Notes: generated by a model from the letters alone, not told the origin. A stretch of DNA of 64,000 nt from Ascarosepion bandense (GCA_037127315.1 JBBBDQ010001921.1:251001-315000), one strand, 5' to 3'. Positions 22,081-32,520 are shown, counted from the first letter of the stretch. A program made the numbers and translations.

Positions 22081-24312
22081 CCTGGGTATGATCATAAACT
22101 GTATCTGGCAGCAAGGCCTCTGATTGGAAGGTTGTGAGGAGTATGGAACCACCTCTTAATTGCTGTTGTTCCCAGATCCACCCTGACCCGGAGTGGTAGC
22201 ACCTGTTAGGAGTCCCAGCTATGGGTAAATAGTTAAACCAAACCCCAAACGAGGTCAAAATGCTATGAAAGTATTTTTTTTTTTTTAATCTTGTCACCCC
22301 AAACAAGGCATTCCACTGCCACTATAGCGCAGGGGGTTACATAGAGTGATTGGGTAGAAGGAGGGTGGTAGATGACTTAGGATGTACATAGGGAGAGAGT
22401 TGGAGAGAGTGGGTGTGAGTTAGTGTGTTAGGAGGTGTCTATTGACCTTACATTTAAACTCCTGGAGGTTGTAGCCGTCGGGGAAGCAAGCATGCGGTAG
22501 GGAATTCCACAGGCGGGAAATGCGAGGAAAGAAGCTGTTGGAGTGGAAATTGCAGTTACATTTCATCGGTTTCACTGTAAAAGGGTGGGACCTAGTTGCC
22601 AATCTAGTATCTCATGCAAATTCACATCTAGGAGGCACCAGTGAGTTAAGTTCATCAGAACAGAAGCCATGAAAGTATTTATAGAAGAGGCACAGGGAAG
22701 CCACATCACGCCGGTGAGAGAGAGATACTGCAGACAGTCAACCAAGTCGGTATCAATCACATTAGATTCCTCGTTGTATTTTGTCAAGAACCCTGAGGAG
22801 AATAGAAGGGGCACCTGACCAGATGTGGCAGCAGTACTCAATAGATGGGCGGATGGTGGATTTATATAATTGCAGGGTAGATTCAGGCAGAAAGAATTTC
22901 CAGGCCCTGCACAGAGAGCCGACTTTCATAGCTGTGGATTTAGCAATGGATTCAACGTAGTCATTCCACTTGAGGTCCACTGAGAGTGTCAGGCCAAGCA
23001 GGCATAGTGTTTTAGTCTCTGGGAGGTAAACCTGTTCCATACTAATGGGAGGGAGGTGCGGCCGTCTGCGGTGGTTAATTGACAGCAGCTTCGTTTTGGA
23101 AGCATTGAATTTTACGAGTCATTTCTTACCCCGATCCACCACGGATTGGAGGTCCTTCTCAAGTTCGGCAGTGAGGTTCGCCTTGTCACCAACACCAAAT
23201 TTTTGATTGAGGTTCGAGTAAACTGTGGTATCATTGGCGTACATGCCTACTTGTGATATTATGGCATCGGGGAAATCATTGATATAGATTAGAATGAGCG
23301 TAGGACCTAGGATAGAGGCTTGGGGTACACCTGTGTTTGTAGGGTAGTTCTGGGAGGCATGTCCGTTTAATACCACCTTCAGTGTGCGGTTAGAGAGGAA
23401 TGACCGGATTAAGTCCAACAACAGTCCAGTTATGCCATAGCTTCGCAGTTTCCGTAGAAGGCCGGCATGCCATACTCTGTCGAATGCTTTAGAGATATCC
23501 AAGGTGATGGTTTGGGCTTCACCATTCTTGTCGAGAGCCTGGTATATATACTCGGTGATGGTCGTTAGCATATCAGCAGTAGACCTGGTGAAGCGGAAGC
23601 CATACTGTTTGTCCGAGAGGAGCCCGTGGGCTGTGAGATGCTGGACGACCTCGGCATTGATAATGGCTTTGAACACTTTGCCGATGATCGGAAGAAGGCT
23701 GATGGGGATGTAATTTGCGGGGTCTGATGGTTCCCCAGTGTTCTTGAATATTGGAACCACAGAAGACTTCCAACAGGCAGGAAAGCAGGAGGAAGATAGG
23801 CAGAGGTTGTAGAGCTTAGAAAGGATAGAGGAGAGTTCAGGGGCACAATTCTTCAAAACTATGATTGGGATTCCATCCCCACCACTTGCTTTGTAAGGGT
23901 CCAGTTTTGAGATTATGCTAAAAATCAGCGAGGGCGTGATGTGGACGTCATTCAATTGGGCCTCAGTTCTAGATGGGAGATCGGGTGTATGGATTCCAGA
24001 CGAATCCAGAGTTGAATTGATCGAGAATCTATGGGCAAAGCATTCAGCCTTGTCCGCTGAGGAGGTGAGAACCTCAAACTCGTTTATTAGTGGGTGTATT
24101 GAGGACTTACTCTTGCTCATGTTTTTGAAGGAAAAATGTTACCAACAAAAATATGTGAAGGAAAAAAAATATTACCAGCAATACATCTGACTCTCAATGA
24201 AACCCACTTTACAAAGAAAGTATATTCTATTCATACAAATCTATAGTAAAATTGTTGTCAGCATTAAATGACCCATTGAGGTGTTGATATGCCATAAAAC
24301 AAATCAAACCTC
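22081..24312 (+). mobile_element. SINE-B split by a LINE-J
   Basis: The core (22081-22270) has CAGCAAGGCCTCTGATTGG, GTAGCACCTGTTAGGAGTCC and TCAAAATGCTATGAAAGTAT. Its tandem tail (TTTTTGAAGGAAAAATGTTACC) and its 3' terminus (GCATTAAATGACC, GTTGATATGCCATAAAAC) lie at 24121-24312, on the other side of a minus-strand LINE-J. Order agrees with the uninterrupted copy at 38870-39300. Confidence 0.82.
22271..24120 (-). pseudogene. LINE-J with long reverse transcriptase frame
   Basis: This is the longest LINE-J copy in the window. A 333-codon frame (23119-24120) carries RT motifs in order: PYKASGGDGIP (residues 75-85), ANYIPISLLP, LDISKAFDRVW with catalytic Asp at 208, GVPQASILGP, and YANDT at 294-298. 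The canonical box is YADD, so the first catalytic Asp is replaced by Asn (N296). C-terminal codons follow in other frames: DLKWNDYVESIAKS, YKSTIRPSIEYCCHIWSGAP and HPFTVKPMKCNCNF to about 22420. The 3' terminus and T(n) tail complement are at 22271-22330. The endonuclease part is missing (5' truncation at 24120). It is inserted in SINE-B. Confidence 0.92.
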
Positions 24313-24490
24313 TCTCTCATGCTCCTTTCTTCGTCCACTCCACTCTCATCAGTATTCTTGACATTGTCTTACCCACTTCCTGACACCCTCTATAACCTGT
24401 CACTCTTTCTCATAACTTTTCTCTCATGTAACCCCTTGCAAAACATGGCAGTAAAATGCCTTGCTTCGGGTGATATGATTATAAAAAAAA

Positions 24491-24641
24491 CAGAAAATTA
24501 TTTGCTTATGCAGCGTATTATCATTGGACTTCATGCTCGATTTTAATACTTTAATATATCTATGGATTTCAATTATGTCATAATCTTCTAGTGCCAAACA
24601 TTCTGTTGAAGGTGCTGCTTTATACCCAACTCATAAATTGT
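24491..24641. repeat. Duplicated LINE flank, right copy
   Basis: Matches 21517-21673 by eye at about 90 percent, including TATGGATTTCAATTATGTCA and GAAGGTGCTGCTTTATACCC. Divergence begins after AACTCATAAATTG. Confidence 0.85.
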
Positions 24642-24689
24642 ACTTATGACAACGAATGCAATTATTGAGTGCTGTCCTGCAGCAAAGTG

Positions 24690-24960
24690 ACACTTAACGT
24701 TTTTAGAACCTCACACACATAACATAATGATTCATTCACTTTTCAAAGTATTCTGCAAAGCCTTCTTTTGATATACCACCATTAGCTTCACTATCACGTT
24801 CATAGTCTATCTCCTTCCTTTCAACAAGAATCTTGTCTGCAGTTTAAAAACTTGTTAATCTCGTTCATAGACTGAAATCTCTTCCTTTTAAGAGCAATAG
24901 CCAGAAGCCATAGGAAAGAAAATGACAGTGGTCAGACTGGAGCAATATCATGCTCTGGAC
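24690..24960 (-). pseudogene. Possible mariner transposase remnant
   Basis: Minus-strand translation with several stops gives FLSYGFWLLLLKGRDF, then ISKEGFAEYFEK and MNHYVMCV. This resembles, in order, the C-terminal CDFWLFPKLK...RF, IPKEEFQ..F and W...C segments of mariner transposases. Similarity is weak and there are no terminal repeats. Confidence 0.3.
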
Positions 24961-25033
24961 TTTGCTGATCAACATGTTCAGTCATCGTGATCAAGATTGA
25001 TGCAAAGGTCTTCTTTGATTGGTTATTGATCAT

Positions 25034-25066
25034 GTAATAACCAGTCAGTTACTGACTGGTTATTAC
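25034..25066. repeat. Perfect 33-bp palindrome
   Basis: 16-bp arms GTAATAACCAGTCAGT and ACTGACTGGTTATTAC around a single T. No other copy was noticed. Confidence 0.95.
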
Positions 25067-25287
25067 TTGAATACTCTCAGTTCAAAGCTGACAATGAGTA
25101 TAACAGCTTGTTACTGTCATTACTGTATGAGTGCTCAGATATTAATGGGAATTTGTTTATGCAGTCTCCTTTTCAATTAATCAGTGATGAGATATTACAT
25201 CAAGTTATGTAGCAGTTGGAGAGAAGGTAAGGTACAAGTGGCTTCATGCTTTTTCCCCTATCAATCATATGCAACCTAGCCTGGATT
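25067..25287. other. Unassigned gap
   Basis: Nothing recognised. Confidence 0.5.
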
Positions 25288-25535
25288 TTGAACATTCGTT
25301 GTGGTGCAGTGGATATCTTGACTTAACATGGCTTCCCTTTGTCTTCTTTACAAATATTTTCCCTGGTGCCTCGACTACAAAAATTACAATGTGCTACTAG
25401 ATTGGCAACTAGGTCTCATCATTTTACTGTTGAACTAGCTAGATGCAAATGCCACTTCTACTCTCACAGTTTCTTTGCACCTCTTCTGATTTCTTGCTTT
25501 CCTGATAATAAAAATGGTCTGGTGCTCCTGAGCCA
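25288..25535 (+). mobile_element. SINE-A head scrap joined to LINE-J fragment
   Basis: About 28 bases of SINE-A head (CGTTGTGGTGCAGTGGATAT) lead directly into LINE-J C-terminal codons (MASLCLLYKYF-like, then CATRLATRSHHFTVELARCK and FYSHSF). The junction is abrupt. It may reflect template switching during reverse transcription, or a later deletion. Confidence 0.75.
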
Positions 25536-26245
25536 TTACATAAAGTTTGAATAAATAATATAATAATATGCATAGAATAGAATAATAGATGCAAATTAAG
25601 AGACAATCAATCAGTGTAATAAGTAAATGTAAAGTTTATTCAGAGTAGAGCACAAGGCAGAATTGGGTGTGAAGGGTGATCCACTGGGATGATACAGACC
25701 AGAATCTGCCTTTGAGGATGAAAAACACAAAGTCCTCTGAGACTTTGAGTTACCAACTGATCACCCAATCTAGGCCAGTAGACTAGAATACAACTTTCCT
25801 GAATAATGAAAAAAAAAGATTGTAGATATTTCTGTTCCAGCAGAACAGAGAGTTAAATGAAAAGCTACATAAATATCTTCAGTTTTTTAAAATAAAAAAA
25901 GTAAAAAAAAACATTTCTTCAAAATCTGACTAAAACAACCTTCTCACTCTAACCGAACATTAAAAAAAAACCCCTTAAAACCCTACCTTTTTGGCATTAA
26001 TTCACCCACAGAGGTTGATATGCCATTAAACAAAACCCAAACTCTTAGAGTTTCTTCACAACTATGAAACTCTTCTGATTTTTTTGCTTTCCTGATAACA
26101 AAACTTGTCTGGTGCTCCAGCCATATATCATGAGAATTTTGACAATTTAGGCCGGTAGACTAGAATATAATTATTCCGAAGAAAGAAAAAATGTCAGGTT
26201 GTTTATGTTGCTGCCCCAGCAGGACAGAGAGTTAAATGAAAAACT
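25484..26245. repeat. Diverged duplicated blocks
   Basis: Two segments occur twice in the same order. CTTCTGATTTCTTGCTTTCC...TCTGGTGCTCC is at 25484 and again near 26064. GTAGACTAGAATACAA...CAGAGAGTTAAATGAAAA is at 25770-25865 and again at 26150-26245. A SINE-B-like tail (AGAGGTTGATATGCCATTAA) lies between them at about 25997-26040. Confidence 0.65.
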
Positions 26246-26680
26246 GGATTTGTGTATCTGAACTTTATAAGAGAATTCAAAAAATTGTAGAACATAAGGG
26301 TCACAGTAGTGCCAGTAATTCTTCAAGCACTGGGAATGATCCCAAAAAGTGTACCTATGACTTGCACAATAGTAAAGCTCCCACTATCAAACTCCTGATA
26401 AAAAAATATTCAAGTGAAACACCTAGTGTAGAACAAATGACAGAAAATTATTAACATTGAATATCTGTAAGTCTCGTCTAACACAACACCACAGTAGTCG
26501 AGCATTAATTTAAGAATGTTTTCCAGTCGGTTATAGACTTTTAATTGATCTGGAAGACTGAGGGAGAAGAAAGCATTTCACATTCATTCCAGGAGATGGT
26601 GTGGCTGTCAGAAAAAAGGGCTTCTCTTCTCATTCAATTGGTTTGAAGTTTGTTTTGTATTGAAAAGTGACAGTGTATGT
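26246..26680. other. No identifiable feature
   Basis: A 72-codon frame starts at 26236 (plus), reading CVSELYKRIQKIVEHKG and ending before 26454. I recognise no family and there is no splice or promoter support. It is probably chance. Confidence 0.4.
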
Positions 26681-27115
26681 CACCAAGTGTTGCTTAGATG
26701 TCACACAAGGCTAAAAGTATATGGAACACAGTGAGGATCAAATTCACTATTCAGTTTAATTGATCTAGCAAGACAAACGTTGCTAACCATTATAACATGT
26801 TAAAGTACCCAAAATGATTTTCTTGAGTATAGCTTAGATGTGGCACAAGGCCATATGTATGGAGCACCCAGTAAAGACTGAACTCACATTTCAATTGTAA
26901 TTATCTAATAAGACAAGCTCGCTAAGCCTTACACCATGTTGAAATGCCCAAAAAGATTTTCTGAGTATAGTTTAGATGTGGCACAAGGCCATATGTATGG
27001 GGTACCCAGTGAGAATCTAACTCACTATTCAGTTGTAATTGATCTAACAATTGCTAACTATTACACCATGTTGAAGGGCCCAAAATGGTCTTCTGTGTAT
27101 GGCTAAGATGTGGCA
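26681..27115 (-). repeat. Tandem tRNA-like SINE units
   Basis: Three full units and a partial of about 120-130 bp. Each contains, on the minus strand, a box A-like TGGTGTAATGGTTAGC (variants) and a box B-like GAGTTCRATTCTCACTGGG. Together they outline a tRNA-like head of Asp/Glu/Gln type. Loose units repeat GATGTGGCACAAGGCCATATG. A further diverged single unit lies at 33421-33550. Confidence 0.65.
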
Positions 27116-27119
27116 CAAG

Positions 27120-27240
27120 TAACTAAACTCTCCAAATTTTTGTTTACATCTGCTGTGGCCAGGTATTAAACTCACAATTAAAATCGCTGGATTACTTCAA
27201 CCAGTGCTTTTATCCACTGGGCCATATCTCTCCAAAAAGA
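27120..27240 (-). repeat. Second tRNA-like SINE head
   Basis: Minus strand: GGCCCAGTGGATAAAAGCAC (box A-like), GGTTGAAGTAATCCAGC, then GTGAGTTTAATACCTGGCC (box B-like). The order is that of a tRNA-Arg-like head. No body or tail is recognised. Confidence 0.5.
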
Positions 27241-27360
27241 GCTGAGTTGCTAAAGGGAATTAAATGAAACTGAGATATCCAGAAAAGACATGGCCTGCAG
27301 AACTAGAACAAACAACTCAGATGGATAAAATAATGATTTTGTCAAAAATGTCAATATATA

Positions 27361-27404
27361 TCATCTGAAGAAGGCTAGAGCATACAATGGTTGAAACATT
27401 GTGA
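27361..27404 (+). ncRNA. Weak hammerhead-like motif
   Basis: CTGAAGA at 27365-27371 and GAAA at 27393-27396, with TCAT upstream able to pair with GTGA downstream (27101-style stem I at 27401-27404). Stem III is one pair (A-CA-T). Stem II needs a bulge and G-T pairs. It sits at the edge of the satellite at 27395-27780. Sequences of this kind are common in Penelope-like terminal repeats. Confidence 0.3.
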
Positions 27405-27780
27405 ATATGGCAATAAAGATGAGGACAACAGTCTGAACAATGGAAATATTGTAAACAGTTACGATACCTCATCTCAGAAGTATAGACAAATGTTGAAGGT
27501 GAATATGGCAATAAAGATGGGGACAACATTCCTAACAATGTAAATAGTGTAGTTACAATATCTCATCTCAGAAATATAGAGAGAAACATTTTGAATATGG
27601 CAGTAATGATGAGGACAACAGTCTGAACAATGAAAATAACGTAAATAGTTACAATACCTCATCTTGGAAATATAGACATATGTTGAAGGTGAATATGGCA
27701 ACAAATATGAGGACAACAGTCTGAAAAATATTAATATGCAAATAATTACTATATATCATTTCAGAAATATAGAGATCAAC
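27395..27780. repeat. Satellite of ~95-bp units in 190-bp pairs
   Basis: Four units marked by GAATATGGCAATAAAGATG and GAGGACAACAGTCTGAACAA begin at 27401, 27499, 27591 and 27689. Alternate units are exactly 190 bp apart, so the period is a dimer of two diverged monomers. Confidence 0.85.
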
Positions 27781-28146
27781 CACTTTGGGGCTTTGTTTTG
27801 GTTGGGATAATCTCCAATAATTGTTTGAGCTGTCATGATATCATAAGTTATTAAGGCTAATATCCTCATCTTTAATTTTTTTTATAACAGAATTTTTTCT
27901 CTCATGTTGCAGTGTGTTTTCTATTCTCAGATAATTTCATGATTTATAAAGAATAGTATCCGAATCTTTGTTGGTTTCTTTTTTTGTTTTTGAAAATGTT
28001 TCTCCTGGTGAAATCTCTGGACTTTTTTAGTATTGTCAGATTTTTATGAATCTTAAGGACAAATAACTTCTTTTTTTTTAAAATCATCATTAATCATCTT
28101 AGGTTTTTTTTTATTTACAAATAGTTCTTTTGTACAAATAATTCCT
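27781..28146. other. Unassigned AT-rich gap
   Basis: Nothing recognised. Confidence 0.5.
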
Positions 28147-28470
28147 TGCATTTTTTAGAGGATGTGTGTTGTGTTGCAGTGGATATCGACACAGAACAAA
28201 AAAATTGGGGATCTGAGTTCAAATTCCATTTAAATTCCTTGCATTCACTTACGCACAAATACCCTTGGAAAAGGTATTAATCCATTTCTTCTCTTCAATT
28301 ATGGATTAAATAATAGGACAGATTGGGTTCTATAGCCTTGGCTGGCCAGCAGTCTACTGCAGAAAGCAATGGCAACCGACTGTGGGATAATCTTCTGCCC
28401 AGTCAGTCATGTCTTTTTTAAGACATTATAGCCCAAAGTGTGTATCACGTATGGCAATTAACTGGCTGAC
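28147..28470 (+). mobile_element. SINE-A, full length
   Basis: Tail-to-head complete: GTTGCAGTGGATATCGACAC at the head, GAGTTCAAATTCC as box B, the conserved body, and GGCAATTAACTGGCTGACTG at the end. It is followed by an FB foldback and a second SINE-A 3' part, forming a dimeric unit. Confidence 0.9.
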
Positions 28471-28511
28471 TGAATATAAAAGTTGCAAAACATAATTAAA
28501 TCTCATACTCT

Positions 28512-28573
28512 GCATAAAGTGGGGGATCGGTTTTCTGTTGTTATGAAGAAATAAACTGAGCCCCACTAATTAT
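28512..28573. repeat. FB foldback, copy 3 (SINE type)
   Basis: Left arm ATAAAGTGGGGGATCGGTTT, right arm AAACTGAGCCCCACTAATTA. Between two SINE-A 3' parts. Confidence 0.85.
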
Positions 28574-28599
28574 ACTTAATATAATAAGGTAATATAATC

Positions 28600-28795
28600 T
28601 ATATCTTCTCCCTCCAGCTATGAGTGAAATGGCAGGACAGATTGGGTTCTATAGCCTTGGCTGGCCACCAGTCTACCACAAAAAGCAATGGCAACATACT
28701 GTGAGATAATCTTCTGCCCAGTCAGTCATGTCTTTTTTGAGACATGATCGCCCAAAGTGTGTATCACGTATGGCATTTAACTGGCTGTTACAAAT
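28600..28795 (+). mobile_element. SINE-A 3' part, repeated
   Basis: Starts inside the body (CTCCCTCCAGCTATGAGTGA) and runs to GGCATTTAACTGGCTG. It lacks the tRNA-like head. It duplicates the 3' two thirds of the SINE-A at 28147-28470 after an FB foldback. Confidence 0.88.
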
Positions 28796-28984
28796 AATTC
28801 TTTCAGCAATTGAATGCTGAGTAACGTGTATATTTATTGCACCATTTCTCATTACATTTACAATTTTAAATATTGTCTGAAATTTTAAAATTTATTTGTA
28901 ATGGAAAATATATTTTTGCAAATTATTTTTGTAGAAATGCAGAGAAAATCATTTCACTATAGAAAGCCATTGAAGATTAAAAAT

Positions 28985-29772
28985 TGATATAATTCTTAAG
29001 ACTATTTTGAGGACCCTAGATGTTACCCCAGGATTTGTCATCGGAGGCCACAATTTAAACAACATATGACACGCAGATGATACAGTGCTGATTGCAAACA
29101 TGGAAAGGAAACTACAAGACCTCCTACGAAAGGTAGCTGAAGAGAATGACAAAAAAGGTCTACAAAAAAATTGCAAGAAAACCGAATACATGGTCATCAG
29201 CAAAAAGACCAACCCAAAATACCAAATACAGGTGGGGGATACTAAAATCAAGCAATTACAAAAATTTAAATACCTGGGAATTGTTCAAATAGAAGATGGA
29301 AAGTGCAACACAGAGATGCAAAACAAATTGGCATGGTGAAGGATGCATTCCAGAAGCTGAGTAAAGTATTAAGACACAGGAAACTTTCACGAGAAACAAA
29401 GAAGAGAGTACTAGATTGCTATGCGATATCAGTTCTTCAATAAGAAAGTGATGTTGGACAATATCATCAAAGATGAAGGAAAAACTTGAAGCAACTGAAA
29501 TGTGGTTCTACAGATGGATGCTGTGGATATCATGGACCGAGCATGTGAGCAATGATGAGGTGTTGGAAAGAATGAAAATGTAAAGGAAATTAATATTGAG
29601 CATCAGGAAGAGACGACTGAAGTTCCTGGGACATGCAATGAGGAAAGAGGGCTTGAAGAACCTGATACTAACAGGACATATAGAGGGAAAAAGAGACAAG
29701 GGAAAGCAATGGATAACATATTTGAAGGGCCTGAGCAGGCGGATGACAGAATGAGAGTTGTGAGATGTTACT
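28985..29772 (+). pseudogene. RTE RT palm to C-terminus
   Basis: Begins within the RT palm: FVIGGHNLNN, then HADDTVLIANMERKLQDLL (catalytic box HADDT), then KKGLQKNCKKTEYMVISKK and the IKQLQKFKYLGI segment in an 84-codon open frame (29085-29339). Later parts (WFYRWMLWISWTEHVSND-like, LKFLGHAMRKEGLKNLI) are in shifted frames. It stops near the ORF end without the GAA tail. Confidence 0.88.
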
Positions 29773-29879
29773 GCCACCTGTAAATTTGTTCGTTATCAAA
29801 TTTTTTGGACTTTTTTCAGTGCAATATTATCTTTTACACCTTAAACTTTACAAATGACAGAAAAATTTCCAAAATTTAA

Positions 29880-30300
29880 ATATTTAAACAATATTAGTGG
29901 GGGGACCAGTTTCTCATACAAACTTATTGTAAATGGAGGATCAAATTACCATGACATTGTATAAGAAACTGACCCCCCCCAAATTTTTTTCAAATATTGT
30001 AAATATTCAATTTTTTTTGATAATCAGAAAGTTTAAGTAACATTCAATAGAACTGGGCTGAAAAAAGTAAAAAAAATGAAAAACAACAAAATTAACATAA
30101 ACAAAGCAACCCCAATGCGAGTGGATTTAAAATCGAGGATCGATTTACTTTAATGTTGTATGAAAAACTGACCCCTTCGCCAAATTTGTTTTAAGTATTG
30201 TAATTTTTCAAAATTCTTTTTGATAATTGGAAAGTTTAAGTAAAAATCGATAGGATTGCGCTGAAAAAAAGAAAAAGAAATGAAAAACAACTAAATTAAA
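29880..30300. repeat. ~200-bp tandem pair with FB-like arms
   Basis: Two ~200-bp units (about 29935 and 30135) share GAGGATC, AAACTGACCCC, TTTGATAAT and GGAAAGTTTAAGTAA in order. The first also has AGTGGGGGGACCAGTTTCT upstream, able to pair with AGAAACTGACCCCCCCC at 29961. It looks like a distant relative of the FB foldbacks. Confidence 0.55.
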
Positions 30301-30692
30301 CATAGTTGTAGTCTGCTTCAGGTCCACCCTTTTCTTCTTTCTTTTCCCTACCTGGTCTTCCATTCCTTCAACACTCTCTATGGCTTTCATAAATCCTGGG
30401 TATTTTGAACCAACCTAACATTACAACAATCTATCTACCTACTTATTTATCTATGTTTGTCTCTTCATTATCTATGTTACAGAGAAAGACTCAGCATACT
30501 TCCTGCTCTTCCCTGCTACTGTAAAAATGGACTGCTCCTACTTATAAATATGCCAAGTAGGCACATTAGAGTTGAATTTGAGTAGGATTTGATTTGCTCA
30601 AGATTTTTGTTCTATGTTTGAGTATTAAACCAACCTCTTCTTTTTTTTGTTTTCTGTTCATAAATTGGTTTTGATATGTTTTTTTTTTTAAG
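30301..30692. other. Unassigned gap
   Basis: Nothing recognised. Confidence 0.5.
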
Positions 30693-31095
30693 GGCCAATA
30701 ATCAGACAGGGCTGGGGAATCCGATCTCTTACTACCCAGTACCATATCTATATGAGTGATCCACTAGCAGAGAGGGGTAGGGCGTTTTTATCTGGGTGAT
30801 AAAGGAAAAAAAAAAGGAATTAAGAAGAATGTTCAATTGAGCAAAACAAAATAAATATAGGAATAAAGAAATACAAACAAATGACAACTTACGTTTAAAG
30901 AATTCAAGCCTGAATAAAATCTAGCCCACTGGACATGCGAGAAAAAGTGGCGATTTTAAGAGGTGGGGAGAAATAAAGTTTTTACTTTTAGCAAAGGTTA
31001 ATAATTGGACAGGGCTGGGGAATCAGAGCTCTTACTACCCACTAACATATCTATATGAGTGATCTACTAGTAGAGAGGAGTAGGGGTTTTAGGAT
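30693..31095. repeat. Pair of ~90-bp direct repeats
   Basis: GACAGGGCTGGGGAATC..., CTCTTACTACCCA..., ATATCTATATGAGTGATC and AGAGAGG recur at about 30695-30785 and 31000-31092, roughly 306 bp apart. They could be ends of a small direct-repeat-flanked element, or a tandem duplication. Confidence 0.7.
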
Positions 31096-31164
31096 ACCAG
31101 GTTGACAGTTTCCTGGTTGCTGCTTCTGACTGGTAGTTAGAAGCCTACCTCTTGTGTAGCATCA

Positions 31165-31520
31165 AGAGTGGCTGCTCTGATCAACAGTTGCATAATATCA
31201 GGGTTCTTGCAGTATCATGTCATGCATTTCATCAAAGACACTGGAACAAGACTATCAGAAAGGGCAATACAAATGAAAAAGGATATGTACCTATGTTTTA
31301 TAGACTATACAAAAGTGTTTGACAAAGTACGCCACAAAGAACATATAGAAATACTCAGCAACCTTGACATATTTTGGAAAGACATTAGAGTAATCAGAAA
31401 TCTCTACTGGCAGCAAACCACCTGCATATGAACAGGAAACAAATTCAACAGTATACAAAGAAAGGGGCATAAGACAAGGGTGTGTTTTTCACTGGTTCTA
31501 TTCAACTGAGTCCCGTAAGA
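31165..31520 (+). pseudogene. RTE RT fragment
   Basis: An 87-codon frame (31168-31431) has FIKDTGTRLSERAIQMKKDM, in two pieces, then CFIDYTKVFDKVRHKEHIE with the catalytic Asp of motif A in FIDY, and NLDIFWKDIRVIRNLYWQ. Frameshift or stop follows at IRQGCVF. Confidence 0.85.
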
Positions 31521-31639
31521 TTTATACTAAGTTGTTTGATTAATTCCACTTAGTAATTAATCAACTAACAGAAAATTCCATGACAAACTACTGGTGGCGT
31601 TTCATTCATTTGGATGCATTCAATATGAATTCTGATGAT

Positions 31640-32520
31640 TAGAGCATGCAGCAGAATAAAACCAGAAATAGGACTAGAACATTGCAGTTTCATCAAGGAT
31701 ACTAGAAGGAAAGCAATATTTAAGCTTAGAATATTGTCAGAAAGAGTAATACAAATGCAGAAGGATGTGTGTATATGTGTTTAATAGACTATGCAAAGGC
31801 ATTCAAAAAAGTACCCTACAGAGATGCTTGGCAACCTTGACATATTCAGGAAAGATATTAAAGTAATCAAGAATCCCTACTGGCAGCAAACTTTCTGCAT
31901 ACGGACAGGAAACAAATTCAGCATATATACAAAGATAGAAAGGGGCATAAGACAAGGATGTGTCTTTTCACTGGATCTATTCAACTTGAACAGTGAGACT
32001 ATTCTGAGGAAAAATAGAAGTCATGCCGGGATTCGTTATTGGCAGCCACGACCTGAACAACATGAGATCCACAGATGATACAGCGCTGATAGCAAACATG
32101 GAGAAGAAACTACAAGACCTCCTGCAGAAAATAGCTGAAGAAAGTGGAAAGAAAGGACTACAAATAAATTACAAGAAAACTGAATGTATGGTCAGAAACA
32201 AAAAATGGAGCCCAAAATGACAACTTTAAATAGGGGATACTAAAATCAATCAGGTACAAAAATTTAAATACCTGGGAAGTGTTCTAACAGAAGATGGAAA
32301 GTGCAACACTGAGATCCGAAAGCAAATTGACATGGCAAAGGACGCATTCCAGAAGATGAGTAAATATCGAAAGACAGAAAAATTTAACTAGAAACAAAGA
32401 AAAGAGTGCTGGATTGCTATGTGATGTCAGTTCTTCAATATGGCAGTAAATGTTGGACAATATCATCAAAGATGAAGGAATAACTTGAAGCAACTGAAAT
32501 GTGGTTCTACAGAAGCATAC
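31640..32520 (+). pseudogene. Second RTE RT fragment in tandem
   Basis: Restarts earlier in the RT (GLEHCSFIKDTRRKAIF-like), then LGNLDIFRKDIKVIKNPYWQ, RGIRQGCVFSLDLFN, GFVIGSHDLNN and STDDTALIANMEKKLQDLLQ (STDD in place of YADD). It continues to GTTCTACAGAAGCATAC, where an FB foldback starts. Same order as the preceding copy, so it is a tandem or independent insertion. Confidence 0.85.

Larger units (their letters stand above)
21900..24490 (+). mobile_element. LINE-J 3' part, split by a nested insert
   Basis: The left piece 21911-22080 ends ...CTTTCTCTCATG. The right piece starts at 24313 with TCTCTCATGCTCC and runs to the A tail at about 24489. TCTCTCATG is repeated at both edges of the insert (22081-24312), as expected for a target-site duplication. 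Joining the pieces gives the standard order of LINE-J sequence. The insert is a SINE-B, itself interrupted. Confidence 0.85.

Noticed and set aside
23915..24190. Plus-strand 91-codon frame
   Set aside because: Antisense to the LINE-J reverse transcriptase.
24340..24365. CTGATGA motif in LINE-J 3' region
   Set aside because: No GAAA box at suitable distance. It is part of the ordinary LINE 3' sequence.
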